NCBI GenBank assembly: GCA_054601695.1
Contig: BAAHQB010000001.1
Span: forward strand, 558,001 to 622,000
Length of the DNA: 64,000 nt
Reading direction: 5' to 3'
Origin: Amorphochlora amoebiformis
Lineage: Eukaryota; Cercozoa; Chlorarachniophyceae
Shown here: positions 1-64,000 of the stretch, piece after piece
How positions within the stretch are numbered: the stretch's first letter is position 1
How the letters are laid out: the number at the start of each line of letters is the position of its first letter
The notes under the pieces: generated by a model
The model's database searches: none
Seen by the model: the letters and a program-made list of their open reading frames with translations, nothing else
Told to the model about the DNA's origin: nothing
Position numbers and translations under genes: made by a program

Positions 1-840
1 GATTGAGTAGGTTTATCGTGTACTATTGTGGGTCTCCAACACTCCCACCCAATGTGAGCACACTGGAAAGGATGGAAACATTGTTGAAACCTAGCACATA
101 CATAATTAGTATTATGTTAGTAGGTAGTAGGTACGTACGCATGGTGTGTACGTATTACGTATTACAGGTACGCATGTTATGTTTGTGCGACACTTACTAC
201 ACTGATACGCATCATGCGTACGTACCTACATGCGTACTAAGTTACTACTAACTTACCTACGTACGCACTAGACACACCAATGCGTACTACCATCAGTACT
301 GAGTGTATTATGATAAACTGCCAGCTGTATACGTTAATGTATCTAATCCCAGCAGTGATATGCACCGATATTCTTGTCTGATACCCACAGATTGAGTAGG
401 TTTATCGTGTATTATGATGAATCTCCAACATATAGTATTAACAGTATATTGCGAATGGTTACGTTTTCATGATAGGATCAGTACGTTTGTACCAGTGTTC
501 TAGATCTATCTATGGGTTACAAACTTCAGGTCACGTTCTAGACGTTATAACTTTACTTCACTAATCTATCAATGTAGCCGCTGGCAGTTGACTAATCTAC
601 CATATCTAGTAGCCGCCAGTTGACTCTTCGCCACGACTATGGCTGCCTGGCAGTGGGCTGGGGACAGCTGAAGATCCACTGAGTGCTCCAATTGAACGGG
701 GTATATCGCTTGTATATAATGGACAATATCATCCCTTTGCCATAAGGGCGACTGGTTGTGTGGCTTGAACAAGGCTAATGATTGCTTTAATGATTTCCGC
801 ATTAACCTTGGGGTATACAATGTCAGAAATTTTTAAATGA
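1..840. other. Non-TA intergenic stretch with a direct repeat
   Basis: This is unique-looking sequence without a recognisable gene. A segment of about 41 bp that starts GATTGAGTAGGTTTATCGTG at position 1 recurs, slightly diverged, at 390. A minus-strand reading frame of 83 codons (820-569) is open, but it has no motif I recognise and no convincing splice sites. It could be a repeat remnant or the edge of a gene lying to the left. Confidence 0.4.
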
Positions 841-979
841 TATGATATATGTGTATATATATATGTATATATATGTGTATATGTCTATCTATTTATATTT
901 ATTACTACAATAATAAATAGAACATATATTTACATATATGCATATATAAATAAATATATATATATATATATATATATAC

Positions 980-1049
<70 letters not shown>

Positions 1050-1261
1050 ATATATATATATATATATATCTATTTATATTCATTACTACAATAATAAATA
1101 GAACATATATTTATATATATGCATATACATATATATATATATATATACATATATCACGTCTTAAAACATAGGCATAATTTATACACACATCTATAAAGCT
1201 AAATACATATATATATATATAATATATATGTACATATATACATACATATGTATGCACATGC

Positions 1262-1327
<66 letters not shown>

Positions 1328-1566
1328 GCTACATGTGTTTATTATATAAATTATATATGTATATAAAAATATATATTTTTATATATATGAGTATATTTAT
1401 ACATTTATTATATATTTACATATTTTGTAAGTATATATGTACAAACATACATAAATTTATATGCATTTCCACATATACATTATACGTATATTATTTACAT
1501 ACATCTATATGTACATATATCATATATGAATATTATAAATATGTATTATGTATATATACCTGTAAA

Positions 1567-8699
<7,133 letters not shown>

Positions 8700-9117
8700 C
8701 CTCGACGGCCGCGCAGTCCTTAACTGTGTCTTTTGCAGCTTAAGGCCTGCGCACCATTTTATTTCTTATTTATTTGATTGAGGTTCTGAGGGGGGGAAAT
8801 AAAGGTTCCCGCGCGAAAAACCATATTAAAAACGAGTCAAAGCGTACCATTTGACTCAGATCCACTGTCTACGGAGACGATTCCTTCGTACATCTCGCTC
8901 CATCTCCGTCCGAGCCCTGACACCAGGACGTCTTGCTTCCGCTTCCCCATTGTCGGCCTTGGAGATTTCGAGGATACCCGCTGTGGAACTCCGAAAGATC
9001 GAATCCCGGTTTTTCAGTTTCAGAGACATACGGAGAATCTCAGGAGATGACCCATTACTTTTCCCGTTACCACCCGGCATTCGCGCGCCAGAACGCGACT
9101 ACCTGTGGATAGTCTCG
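8700..9117. promoter_or_regulatory. Probable shared promoter of divergent genes A and B
   Basis: The region separates the minus-strand start codon at 8699 from the first usable plus-strand ATG of the kinase at 9118. It is free of TA tracts. The part from 8830 onward is open in the kinase frame but has no in-frame ATG before 9118; a short out-of-frame ATG reading frame starts near 9051. A GC-rich palindrome-like site, TTCCCGCGCGAAAAA (8806-8820), resembles an E2F/DP binding site. Promoter function is inferred from position only. Confidence 0.45.
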
Positions 9118-23680
<14,563 letters not shown>

Positions 23681-24796
23681 CCAGACCATCGCATTTCGGA
23701 ACGACCTTGTAATATGGTATCGGTCCATCTAGACGTCATCTAGGTCATGACCTTGTAATCCGGTATCGGTCGATTTATTTAGACGGTCTCAAATCGTCAC
23801 GTCAGACTATAGGCAATAATCTTATAGCTGTATAAAGTCTTAGATAAAATGTTAGAAATTTAATCATTAATTGCGTGCGTACATAATTCAACGGTTGGTT
23901 GTTAATTGTCCGTTTATTTTGATATAGGCTAGATAGAGTATATGTAGTATATGTACATACGTAGTACATCGTTTGGATACTTAAAGAAATACGCATGTTG
24001 ATTAGCACGTTGCTAAATAAGCTGGTACGTATACTGGTACGTATACTGGTACGTATGTTGGTACTTACCTGGTGGTACGTCGGTTGGTGCGTACGTATCT
24101 CTAGATATAGGTTGATATGTATGTACGTATATTGGTACCTATGTTGGACAAGTGGTACGTGCATTGGTTGTACGTATGTATGTACGCATCTGTATGTTCG
24201 TAGGTACTGTATGCGCGTACGTACTTGGTTTACTTCGGTATCGTATCTAGTTTACGCTCATGATATACGTATGAGGAATATATGCGTACGTATGTAGTAT
24301 ACGTATTGGCATTGTTTATGTCCATTACTTGATTGATACGTTTATACGTCCGGCCGAATCCTTACACTTCTCATCTATCTAATTAACCAGGACCAGATTA
24401 ATGAGTCAGCAAGTGCCAGCCAGAGAACTTACAATCATAGGCATATCATCGATATCAAGATAGTCTAGATAGTCACTGAGCCAAATTACAGCGGCGTGAA
24501 CGTACTAGTGCTAGTTTAGTACGGTACGTATCGCAACATTGACCCACAGAACTTAATCGGTGAACTTAATTCTCTAGAGAGTAGTTAAAATTATAATGTT
24601 CGGAAGGCTTAAGTTGCATGCACAGTACAGCCGCATCCGAGGTCGTACTCACTTCTGATATGTCACACGCACATGATGCACACGGTCTATACGTCTGATA
24701 TCGATCGACAAATTAATCATGAGTTCGAACTTGACTGTAGCTGCTATATAGCCACTTGCTCGAGTGAAATGTGAGAGATGATCGCTATGAATCGAT
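23681..24796. other. Intergenic region between convergent genes
   Basis: This region lies between the stop of the kinase and the stop of the glycosyltransferase. It is free of TA tracts. It is dominated by degenerate TACGTA/TGGTAC-type words (for example GGTACGTATACT repeated near 24020-24060) and has no supported reading frame. It would hold both 3' ends and polyadenylation signals; I could not assign them. Confidence 0.6.
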
Positions 24797-33871
<9,075 letters not shown>

Positions 33872-34075
33872 TTTTGGTCCAAACCAGGTAGTGGCGGCGC
33901 GTTTTTCCCTCCGTGGAGCCGGTAGGCTCCATTTCCGGGATGGGCCTCTGGGGTTCGGCAGCCACAAAGCCGACCTTTTCTTTTTCAGTACCGAAGAAAT
34001 CAGCTCGGGGAGCGAAAATCCATCCAGCCTAAGCGCCTCTCTCGATCGGAAGGGCAGGCAATTTAGAAGGGAGCC
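33872..34075. promoter_or_regulatory. Probable shared promoter of glycosyltransferase and Rab2
   Basis: These 204 bp separate two divergent start codons. The region is GC-rich relative to its surroundings and has no TA tract. It contains GGCGCGTTTTTCCC (33896-33909), an E2F-like word similar in sense to one in the A/B promoter. A polypyrimidine stretch CTTTTCTTTTTCAG (about 33975-33988) precedes the Rab2 start and could be an untranslated-region acceptor. Confidence 0.45.
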
Positions 34076-35104
<1,029 letters not shown>

Positions 35105-35601
35105 ATCCGGATTTGGGGCCAAGATATGCATGTACGCGATCGGGTTGTTGCTATCTCAGAGCCCCACTGTTGGCGAAATTATCAAGTTCACGGTTATCAA
35201 TATGGTTGTCTTCGATTTTTACTAAACGCATTCGGTTTATTCCAAAGTCGTTAATTTGAATGTATTTATATTACATGTACTAGACCTATGACAGGACAAG
35301 ATATAATATTATTTATATGTACTAGATAATCTAGTACGTACCAGTCAAGTAGTGCTCTAGTGCATGCTGTCTAGCTAGACAGCTGTAGATACCTCTCGAG
35401 TTTGCACCGAGATTCATCTTTGCGATCTATGCTAGCATCTTCTTATTCATAAAAATATAATCATTACCGTAGAAATAACAATCAGTAGAATAACTGAGTC
35501 GTAGTCTGTGCAGCGTGTTGACAGAGGTTCACCGTTGATCACCTTGAAATCTTGTCATGTCGACATGAATATTGCGGCTTACATGTCGTCCTCTTGGAAT
35601 C
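35105..35601. other. Intergenic region downstream of Rab2
   Basis: AT-rich unique sequence. From about 35530 to 35601 it is weakly similar (about 70-75% by eye) to 37186-37257, the left flank of the second copy of the duplicated segment. No gene is supported. Confidence 0.6.
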
Positions 35602-35924
35602 TACCAGCGGTTGCACGTGTACTCACGTCCAGCTGGGGTATCCTATGCCGAATTATTATCTGGCCTAATCTATCTAAGACTATTAAGGTTGTTGACTTAT
35701 GGCCGGCGTATGCCATCGTGTGCAAGGCTGAATCCAGTCTCAGCGGAGTCTTGCACGACTGGTCACTTTCATGGATCGAAGCTCAGTCCCATTCCGCAGC
35801 CTTCAGTGGTCAGTCTGTTGCTCCCTTCATCGGGGAGTCCGATAGTTCCATACCTAGTCTTGGGAGTAATGAGTAGTGCCTTGTGCTCTGTTACTTAACT
35901 TACATCATAGTTATTCGCTAGCAC

Positions 35925-35965
<41 letters not shown>

Positions 35966-36093
35966 GACATCATTCACGTATAGTACGATTATATAGCAAC
36001 ATATATATAATCGTACACGTGAACGAGTATGTCGTACATGCAATAGCATGCATAGCACTCATTAGTACTCAACCTTTGTTTTTTATTCCAACG
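35602..36093. repeat. Duplicated segment, copy 1
   Basis: This is nearly identical to 37258-37757: I count about six substitutions or indels outside the TA/CA microsatellite. It starts CTACCAGCGGTTGCACG and ends at TTCCAACG. Open frames in it differ between copies because of a one-base indel, so coding is unlikely. Similarity to the left continues at much lower identity. Confidence 0.93.
35975..36021. other. Inverted repeat (hairpin) in copy 1
   Basis: CACGT...TACGATTATATA is followed after a few bases by TATATAATCGTACACGTG. The arms can pair over about 17 bp, with a four-base bulge in the left arm. The same hairpin recurs at 37640-37686 in copy 2. Confidence 0.75.
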
Positions 36094-37257
36094 CACCCCC
36101 TACGACGCAAACGTCGGAAAGGGAAGAAGAACAAAGGAGAAATTGGAGATAAAAAGTATTGGCAAAGTAATACAAAATCAAACGGAGAGAGAGTTGCAAA
36201 ACATGGGAAAACATAATCACATATATGCGAATTAAGAAAACCATGGATGCAGACTGTCATTTTAAAAAATATTGAATTTGAGATATGTGATAAGTTCTAC
36301 ACCTCAAAATCTCTGTACATATTCCCCCAACTCTATCCACCCCCCAACTGTCAATATAGAAGAAAAGGAGTGAACTCAGAAAAAAGACGGAGGAAAAAGT
36401 AAGAGAGACATTGTAGTCATGTATAAATAAAAACAAAAATTAAGATAAAATATAAGCTGAAAATAAGATCCTGTGCACTATAAAAATTACTCGTGTGTGC
36501 GCTGTGTCGACGATTAATTCGTTCTCGACGCGCTGGAAGAGTTGAAACGAGTGCAGAGTTTCTTGAAAAAAAATGCTTATACCCATCTCCACTTGTTCGC
36601 TATTGCGACAGATGATGTTGAGGAGATTCGAGGAACTTCGTGTGTCCAGGATGTTTCTTGATAAGTGTGACCATGATGTCGGGTATGTCTTCAAGCCATT
36701 GAAGTTTTCTTGGTTCCACCAACGTTGATAATATACTCGATCCACGTCCAGTTGTCACTTTGAAATTCGCGAGACGATTGTTCACTTCCAGTGATCGCGC
36801 GAGTGACGGACAGAAATGTTGAGATCACGTTGAAGGCAGATTGGAAATCATATCCCCAAGCTTCAGCGACGAAAAAGGTCATATTTCCCCCGTCAATCTG
36901 GACTTCATACTTCCTTCCGATCCGGAACTTCAGATTTTCCCCGTCCAATCCTCAACTTCAGATCCGCCCCTTCCAAGCCTGGCCTCAAGGCCGAAGAGAA
37001 AGGCTCCCCTCAGGGGGCCGGGGCGGCGCGTGGAGATTCCGATCTTCGCAGAAGGCGACATAGCGACATCCAGAAGGCGACATGGTGAGTACGAACGCCA
37101 GTTCGTGGCTCTTGCTCATAACCCGCAGTAAGAAGGATCAGCTTGAATAGCTTTGCCGATGTTTGTGAGGATTATTGATGGCGGCTTGCCGTTTGTCACC
37201 TTCAAATCATGTCATTTTGACATGGAGGTTGTATTTCACATGCCGGCCTCGTTGAAA
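36094..37257 (-). pseudogene. Degenerate unidentified minus-strand ORFs between the two copies
   Basis: Three overlapping minus-strand frames read protein-like sequence but change frame. A block around 36990-36780 includes NLKFRIGRKYEVQIDGG and FFVAEAWGYDF. A second (36785-36600) reads RLANFKVTTGRG through WLEDIPDIMVTLIKKHPGHT. A third covers 36600-36440. An LK(L/F)RIGR motif occurs twice in shifted frames. No family is recognised. Frameshifts or missed introns could explain the pattern; a decayed mobile gene inserted between the repeats is possible. Confidence 0.3.
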
Positions 37258-37580
37258 TCTACCAGCGGTTGCACGTGTACTCACGTCCAGCTGGGGTATC
37301 CTATGCCGAATTATTATCTGGCCTAATCTATCTAAGACTATTAAGGTTGTTGACTTATGGCCGGCGTATGCCATCGTGTGCAAGACTGAATCCAGTCTCA
37401 GCGGAGTCTTGCACGACTTGTCACTTTCATGGATCGAAGCTCAGTCCCATTCCGGCAGCCTTCAGTGGTCAGTCTGTTGCTGCCTTCATCGGGGAGTCCG
37501 ATAGTTCCATACCTAGTCTTGGGAGTAATGAGCAGTGCCTTGTGCTCTGTTACTTAACTTACATCATAGTTATTCGCTAG

Positions 37581-37630
<50 letters not shown>

Positions 37631-37757
37631 GACATCATTCACGTATAGTACGATTATATAGCAACATATATATAATCGTACACGTGAACGAGTATGTCGT
37701 ACATGCAATAGCATGCATAGCACTCATTAGTACTCAACCTTTGTTTTTTATTCCAAC
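37258..37757. repeat. Duplicated segment, copy 2
   Basis: Second copy of 35602-36093, in the same orientation. It differs by a (CA)n before the TA tract and a few point changes. To the right it runs on into ATTACAGCATTAG, whereas copy 1 is cut at TTCCAACG and followed by unrelated sequence. Copy 1 may therefore be interrupted by an insertion. Confidence 0.93.
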
Positions 37758-38012
37758 GATTACAGCATTAGTTAGTGTATAAAATAGCTACTACTATATA
37801 TAGGGACGATTATATTAATTAGCTAGACGTGTTAATATCACAAAACTTCTGACGTCTAGCATTCAGACTATAATTTCATAGGAGCTAGAAGTCAAAATTT
37901 CGATACCTACTAGACCTAGGTATAAAAGCGATCTATAAATATTATCTGAGTGCTTCAAATAGTTCGTTATATATCTGCACATATTCACATATTTCTAAAC
38001 GTCTTATGCATG

Positions 38013-38053
<41 letters not shown>

Positions 38054-38107
38054 TGTATATATATATACACATACACACACACATATATATATCTAGATAT
38101 GTGTATG

Positions 38108-38201
<94 letters not shown>

Positions 38202-38218
38202 GTATATATGTGTGTGTA

Positions 38219-38253
<35 letters not shown>

Positions 38254-38269
38254 TCACCAGCTTAGAAGT

Positions 38270-38645
38270 CCACTTGGATCCATACGAAGCCTGCCCTAAA
38301 CAAGTGCGACCTCCCGCTCACAGACATCTTTTCACGTCTTCTCGAGCTCGAGATGGAGACGCGAGACAGAACACAGCTCCAGATGGACACTCGAGACAGA
38401 AAACAGCTCCAGATGGAGACTCGAGACAGAAAACAGCTCCTCAGACTCCTAATGACGCCGAACCCCATATGTGGTCCTCTGTGACCAGGTTCGTCGTTCC
38501 TTGCTTATTTGGAAGCTCGTTATCCCAATAGGGGCCATATTCGAAATAACTTTCAGTTCGTGTATGGATACAGGGGCTCCTCCGTTGGTTACTGAGCTTT
38601 CCTTTCTTTGCTCTGGTGCCCGGAGGAGTTGGTAGCCATTCCGGG
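38270..38645 (+). other. Possible retroelement remnant with a 30-bp tandem repeat
   Basis: A plus frame from 38274 reads a polar, repeat-bearing protein. Three 30-bp tandem copies (38352-38441, unit beginning GATGGAGACKCGAGACAG) translate as SRQKTAPDGD-like decapeptides. Downstream, at about 38550-38600, the frame ITFSSCMDTGAPPLVTEL contains DTGA, the active-site motif of retropepsins. Stops intervene. The resemblance to a gag-protease region is weak. Confidence 0.25.
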
Positions 38646-38870
38646 TTATGTCATATATCTACAAAAGATATCTTAAGATATCTCAGTATTATTTCATGAT
38701 CTTTTCGGCTTCTAGTGGAGTTTGAGCCTATCGGCCCGATGACTGTGACCATCGACTAGGGGCTTGATACTCATTAATGGCGGACCACCGTTGAATATTG
38801 CATATGAATGACTGTACACAACATGCCATCCGGAGAAAAACTCACTGAAGAACTGTAAGAAGGCTGAAAT

Positions 38871-38970
38871 ATGAACGCGAAAGATAAAGTTGCACAAATG
38901 GTGTTTGAACATGACCCAGCTCCTGCAGGGCAGAACCCAGGAAAATATATGGGTGAGATCGTCCTAACAT

Positions 38971-39067
<97 letters not shown>

Positions 39068-39157
39068 ATATATATATATATATATATATATTCATCAGGT
39101 CTTCCGAAGCCGAAACTTTATGTGAAAACGTGCAGCGCAAGGCAGGGATGGCATTAG
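38871..39157 (+). CDS. Candidate two-exon small gene, unrecognised
   Basis: Exon 38871-38952 starts ATG ([20 protein letters not shown]), ends at a GTGAGA donor and is followed by a TA-filled intron. The acceptor at 39098 opens exon 39099-39157, which in the matching phase reads [18 protein letters not shown] and stops. The total would be 46 aa. The other frame of the second exon is longer and looks more protein-like, so one junction may be wrong, or this may be a retroelement fragment. Confidence 0.25.
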
Positions 39158-39407
39158 GTTCAAGAGAAGACGCCGCACAAAGACACACACCCACCGTCTT
39201 TGTTTGATACACATCTCTATGTGAAGCTTCATATGAATACGTATTCTAGAGCTATTTTTTCTAGATTTACGAAAAATCCAGCCCTAAAATTGATGAAATT
39301 GTACCTAATATTAGACCCATTACCAATTGCCTACCAAGTTAAGACATCAAATGCTAATGTCCCCCAGGTTTCTCTGTGAAGTACTAGATATATAATGCGT
39401 ATCTAGA

Positions 39408-39447
<40 letters not shown>

Positions 39448-39800
39448 ATTCAGTGATCAATTATCATCGGATAGTATTTATATATATATATATGTACATA
39501 TACTGTATAATATATTACATGTGTAAAGATGTAAACTAGATCATATATATCTAGTGTATGATACACTAGATATGATATATATACATATATATATATATAT
39601 GATGTATATATATATGATATATATATATATATATATATTATTATGGTTGTCTAGGTTGTAAATGTTCACCATACGTACTAGTACCGTTTTCGTTATCATT
39701 GTTAACGTTGTATGCCAGGTTGTTATTAATAATTATCTAGATAGATATAGATCAGTATATATATCTAGATATATAATATTATATATATATATATACATAC

Positions 39801-39833
<33 letters not shown>

Positions 39834-39906
39834 ATATATATATACTAGATACTCTGAGGATAATATTTGAACTTCAATACTACATCATAGCGGCTCCTAT
39901 CTAGCC

Positions 39907-39942
<36 letters not shown>

Positions 39943-40273
39943 AATGTAAATATAATATACTAGGTGTTTATATACTTGATACATATTCTCTATCTATTAG
40001 TCTCTAAGTCTATGGGCTAGACGCTCGCATTACTTAGCTCTAAGCTAACCTACTTTACATGTGCTAAAGGTTTCTGAGCTTAATTCTGGCCAAACGGTCA
40101 ACATGGTATGTGTTATCGTGTATTCATATTTAGATATATATATATATATATATATATCCTTTTACCCTCGCCAAACCAAAAATAAAACCTAGATAACGTC
40201 TGCAATTCTAATCCACTTATAACTTAAAATAAAAAGCCAGACACCTACCCTCATTCCTACCCTAGACCAGTAC

Positions 40274-40797
40274 CATTTCTCCATCTCCCCCCCCCCCCCC
40301 CCCGGGCTTCTCCAGTCCTACCTCCCACCCCTCTCCTTCCCCCAAACGGCCCGTTTGTCTTCCTAACACTCCATTCTTCTCACCCTCGATATCCCCTCCG
40401 CTTGCTTGCATTTTATTCCTCGAGTCAGGGTTGAACTCCGCGGTAGATGTGGAAGTTGAGTTGGGCCGGGCCGGACGAGGATACTTGATCGCTTTCGGGT
40501 TGTGGTTGATATCGCTGAGTTTCTTGCCACGAGAGCCCTCATGGTGGTCATCGTTTGCGTTATCGTGGTTCTCGTTGTGACTGTGAGTGAGCTCATGGCT
40601 GTTGTGATTTGGCGTGATTTCATGGGTGTTTCCGTGATGACCAGGATGCGTGTGAGAGATGTCGTTGTGGCTGTGAGAGTTTTCGAGGAGGTTATGAGCG
40701 TTTTCATTGTTGTGGTTGGATTTTGGAGTCGTGTGAGGTGAGACCGCATTGGCGGCCGGGGACCACATACTGTATGATAAAAATATGTGTATATATC

Positions 40798-40860
<63 letters not shown>

Positions 40861-41178
40861 AATATGCATGTATGTACATTGACATATATTATGTATATTA
40901 TATCTTTATATATAAATACATTTATATATAATATTTTTACATTGTTTATATCTATATATATATACACACACACACACACTTAAATATATATATATATATA
41001 TACATAAATATATATATATATATATGTGTATATATACATATGTGTATGTTCATATATTTAATACATATGATATGATCACACATATTACTTCGTAAGAATC
41101 TGACATACATATTGGCACAATACATATTCTCACGGCAGAAAATATGTTAACAGTGGCCTGTATGTACTCACATAGATA

Positions 41179-41220
<42 letters not shown>

Positions 41221-41726
41221 TATAAGATACATTATATGAATGTATATACATTTGTATATACGTACGTTACACATATTATAAACAAATACGTACACAAACA
41301 TACATATATATCTATATATAAATATATACTATACATATAAACATATATACATATACATACATATATATATATACATATACATACATATATATATATATAT
41401 TTATTTATATATGTGTATATACGTATTTATGTGCACACTAAATACAGGTTTTCAATCAACACATATGCTGGCCGTCTAAATATGTACATCGCAACATGTA
41501 GTAGCTCTGTAAATCTGTACACAGGTTTACCTACCGTGGTAACATCGTTACTGGCAGTATAAAATACGCACATGAAGGTTAAAGACCCGTGTAACATGTT
41601 ATCTTTCTCTCTTCTCCTCTCTCCCTCTCTCTCTCACCCGCTTGAATCTCCGGCCCCTCCCTCTGGTCTAGACTTGGAACCGACCCTCCTTGAGCTAGGT
41701 TCACTGTGTCGCGGAGGCTGAAGCTC
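40274..41726 (-). CDS. Histidine/asparagine-rich protein, two exons seen
   Basis: Exon 41726-41674 (ELQPPRHSEPSSRRVGS) joins in phase to exon 40769-40274. The latter reads a strongly His/Asn/Ser/Thr-rich stretch (for example SHTHPGHHGNTHE), then Pro/Ser and Gly-rich segments, and ends at an ATG|GTACTG donor near 40273. Further exons on both sides were not secured; a possible first exon ends at about 41858. A metal-binding role is conceivable for the histidines, but no domain is recognised. The long antisense hydrophobic frame is a shadow. Confidence 0.4.
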
Positions 41727-41774
41727 CTGTGTATATATGATATGTATTTTTTTTTTTTTAAGTATAGATATCTT

Positions 41775-41856
<82 letters not shown>

Positions 41857-41902
41857 TAGGTAATACAATTCTTTATTTATGTACATACATGCATATGTGT
41901 GC

Positions 41903-41954
<52 letters not shown>

Positions 41955-41961
<7 letters not shown>

Positions 41962-41986
41962 GTTGGGGTTAGGTTTAGGGTTAGAA
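41955..41986. repeat. Short degenerate telomeric repeat
   Basis: TTGGGTTGGGGTTAGGTTTAGGGTTAG stands immediately after a TA run and about 50 bp beyond the stop codon of the 59421-42035 gene. Confidence 0.8.
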
Positions 41987-42034
41987 AGATAACTGTGATA
42001 TATTGGGGTCGATGCCATGTAACTGTTTTATTAC

Positions 42035-59421
<17,387 letters not shown>

Positions 59422-59576
59422 AAGCACGGGCCAGGTCAAAACTATCAAAGTTTTGCTTTTAACTTTTCGCTTTGTGACTTAGGCGTGACAAGGTGCTGTG
59501 TAGCAATAATTACAGATATTTAGTGTGATGATTATAAAACGTTACGCTGAGTTCCATTGAACGAATCTGTGACTGT
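59422..59576. promoter_or_regulatory. Probable shared promoter of the 59421 gene and serine dehydratase
   Basis: These 155 bp separate the start codons of the two divergent genes. The region is AT-rich without TA tracts and contains AACTTTTCGCTTTGTG. A further E2F-like word, AACGCGCCAAAAAG (59647-59660), lies just downstream in the dehydratase's first intron. Function is inferred from position. Confidence 0.4.
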
Positions 59577-63490
<3,914 letters not shown>

Positions 63491-63515
<25 letters not shown>

Positions 63516-63651
63516 GTAATTTTGCCTAATTTTCCATCAAAGCTGTGTACATAAGTACCTCGTTATATGTACCTCTGCACCTCATAAAAAACTAACCGAA
63601 TGGCGCTCGCCTTTAGGTAGTCTTATCTAATTGCAACCAAAGTTGTGCATA

Positions 63652-63657
<6 letters not shown>
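63491..63657. repeat. Diverged 100-bp tandem duplication spanning an exon-intron junction
   Basis: The segment around CGAATGACTCTCGTTTCTGG (63497) is repeated 100 bp downstream as CGAATGGCGCTCGCCTTTAG (63597). Both are followed by similar sequence (CTAATT...CAAAG.TGTG). The first copy holds the last codons of the dehydratase exon and its donor; in the second the donor has become GGTAGT. Confidence 0.75.
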
Positions 63658-63685
<28 letters not shown>

Positions 63686-63825
63686 CATATATATATATAT
63701 ATAAATGCATAACATATACATTATGAACATATATATATATATATATTATATATATATATATACATATATACAGATATATATAAATATTATATATATATAT
63801 AATATTAGAAAAATATGTATATATG

Positions 63826-63867
<42 letters not shown>

Positions 63868-64000
63868 CATATATATACATATATATATGTGTGTGTGTAT
63901 GTGTCTTTGTATATACATATGAATATATATATATATATAAATATATATATATTTATATATTTATATATATATATATGTATATAGGTGTATATTACACACA

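Overview
The window is nuclear DNA from a microbial eukaryote. Every gene I could rebuild is cut by GT-AG spliceosomal introns (one candidate GC-AG). TTAGGG-type telomeric repeats occur at many internal sites. Copia and hAT transposon remnants are present, and (TA)n microsatellites fill most of the non-coding DNA. I cannot name the species. The MAP kinase belongs to the protist type related to alveolate Pfmap-2, and the serine dehydratase is of the bacterial iron-sulfur type; both fit a free-living or anaerobic protist, but that is inference.

I rebuilt six multi-exon genes by hand, by chaining islands of non-repetitive sequence through splice sites and requiring each reading phase to match the next exon. 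From left to right: (A) minus 8699-1567, 15 exons, about 334 aa, an unrecognised C2HC/lysine-rich protein; (B) plus 9118-23680, 21 exons, about 745 aa, a MAP kinase with a long N-terminal extension; (C) minus 33871-24797, 13 exons, about 366 aa, a fucosyltransferase-like (NodZ/GT23-like) glycosyltransferase; (D) plus 34076-35104, 7 exons, 214 aa, Rab2; (E) minus 59421-42035, 23 exons, about 422 aa, an unrecognised protein with a signal-peptide-like start; (F) plus 59577 to beyond the right edge, 7 exons seen, an L-serine dehydratase. Between D and E lie a duplicated 0.5-kb segment, degenerate ORFs and a histidine/asparagine-rich exon pair (minus, 41726-40274).

A/B, C/D and E/F are divergent pairs that share short upstream regions (about 420, 204 and 155 bp between start codons). 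B and C converge.

Intron content is the most striking feature. Introns of A, B, C, E and F are mostly hundreds of bases to over 2 kb and are packed with (TA)n, telomeric-type repeats, minisatellites, polypyrimidine tracts and transposon fragments. The six introns of Rab2 are 54-87 bp and hold no long TA tract. Nearly all the long computed ORFs rich in Tyr/Ile are translated TA repeats, not genes.
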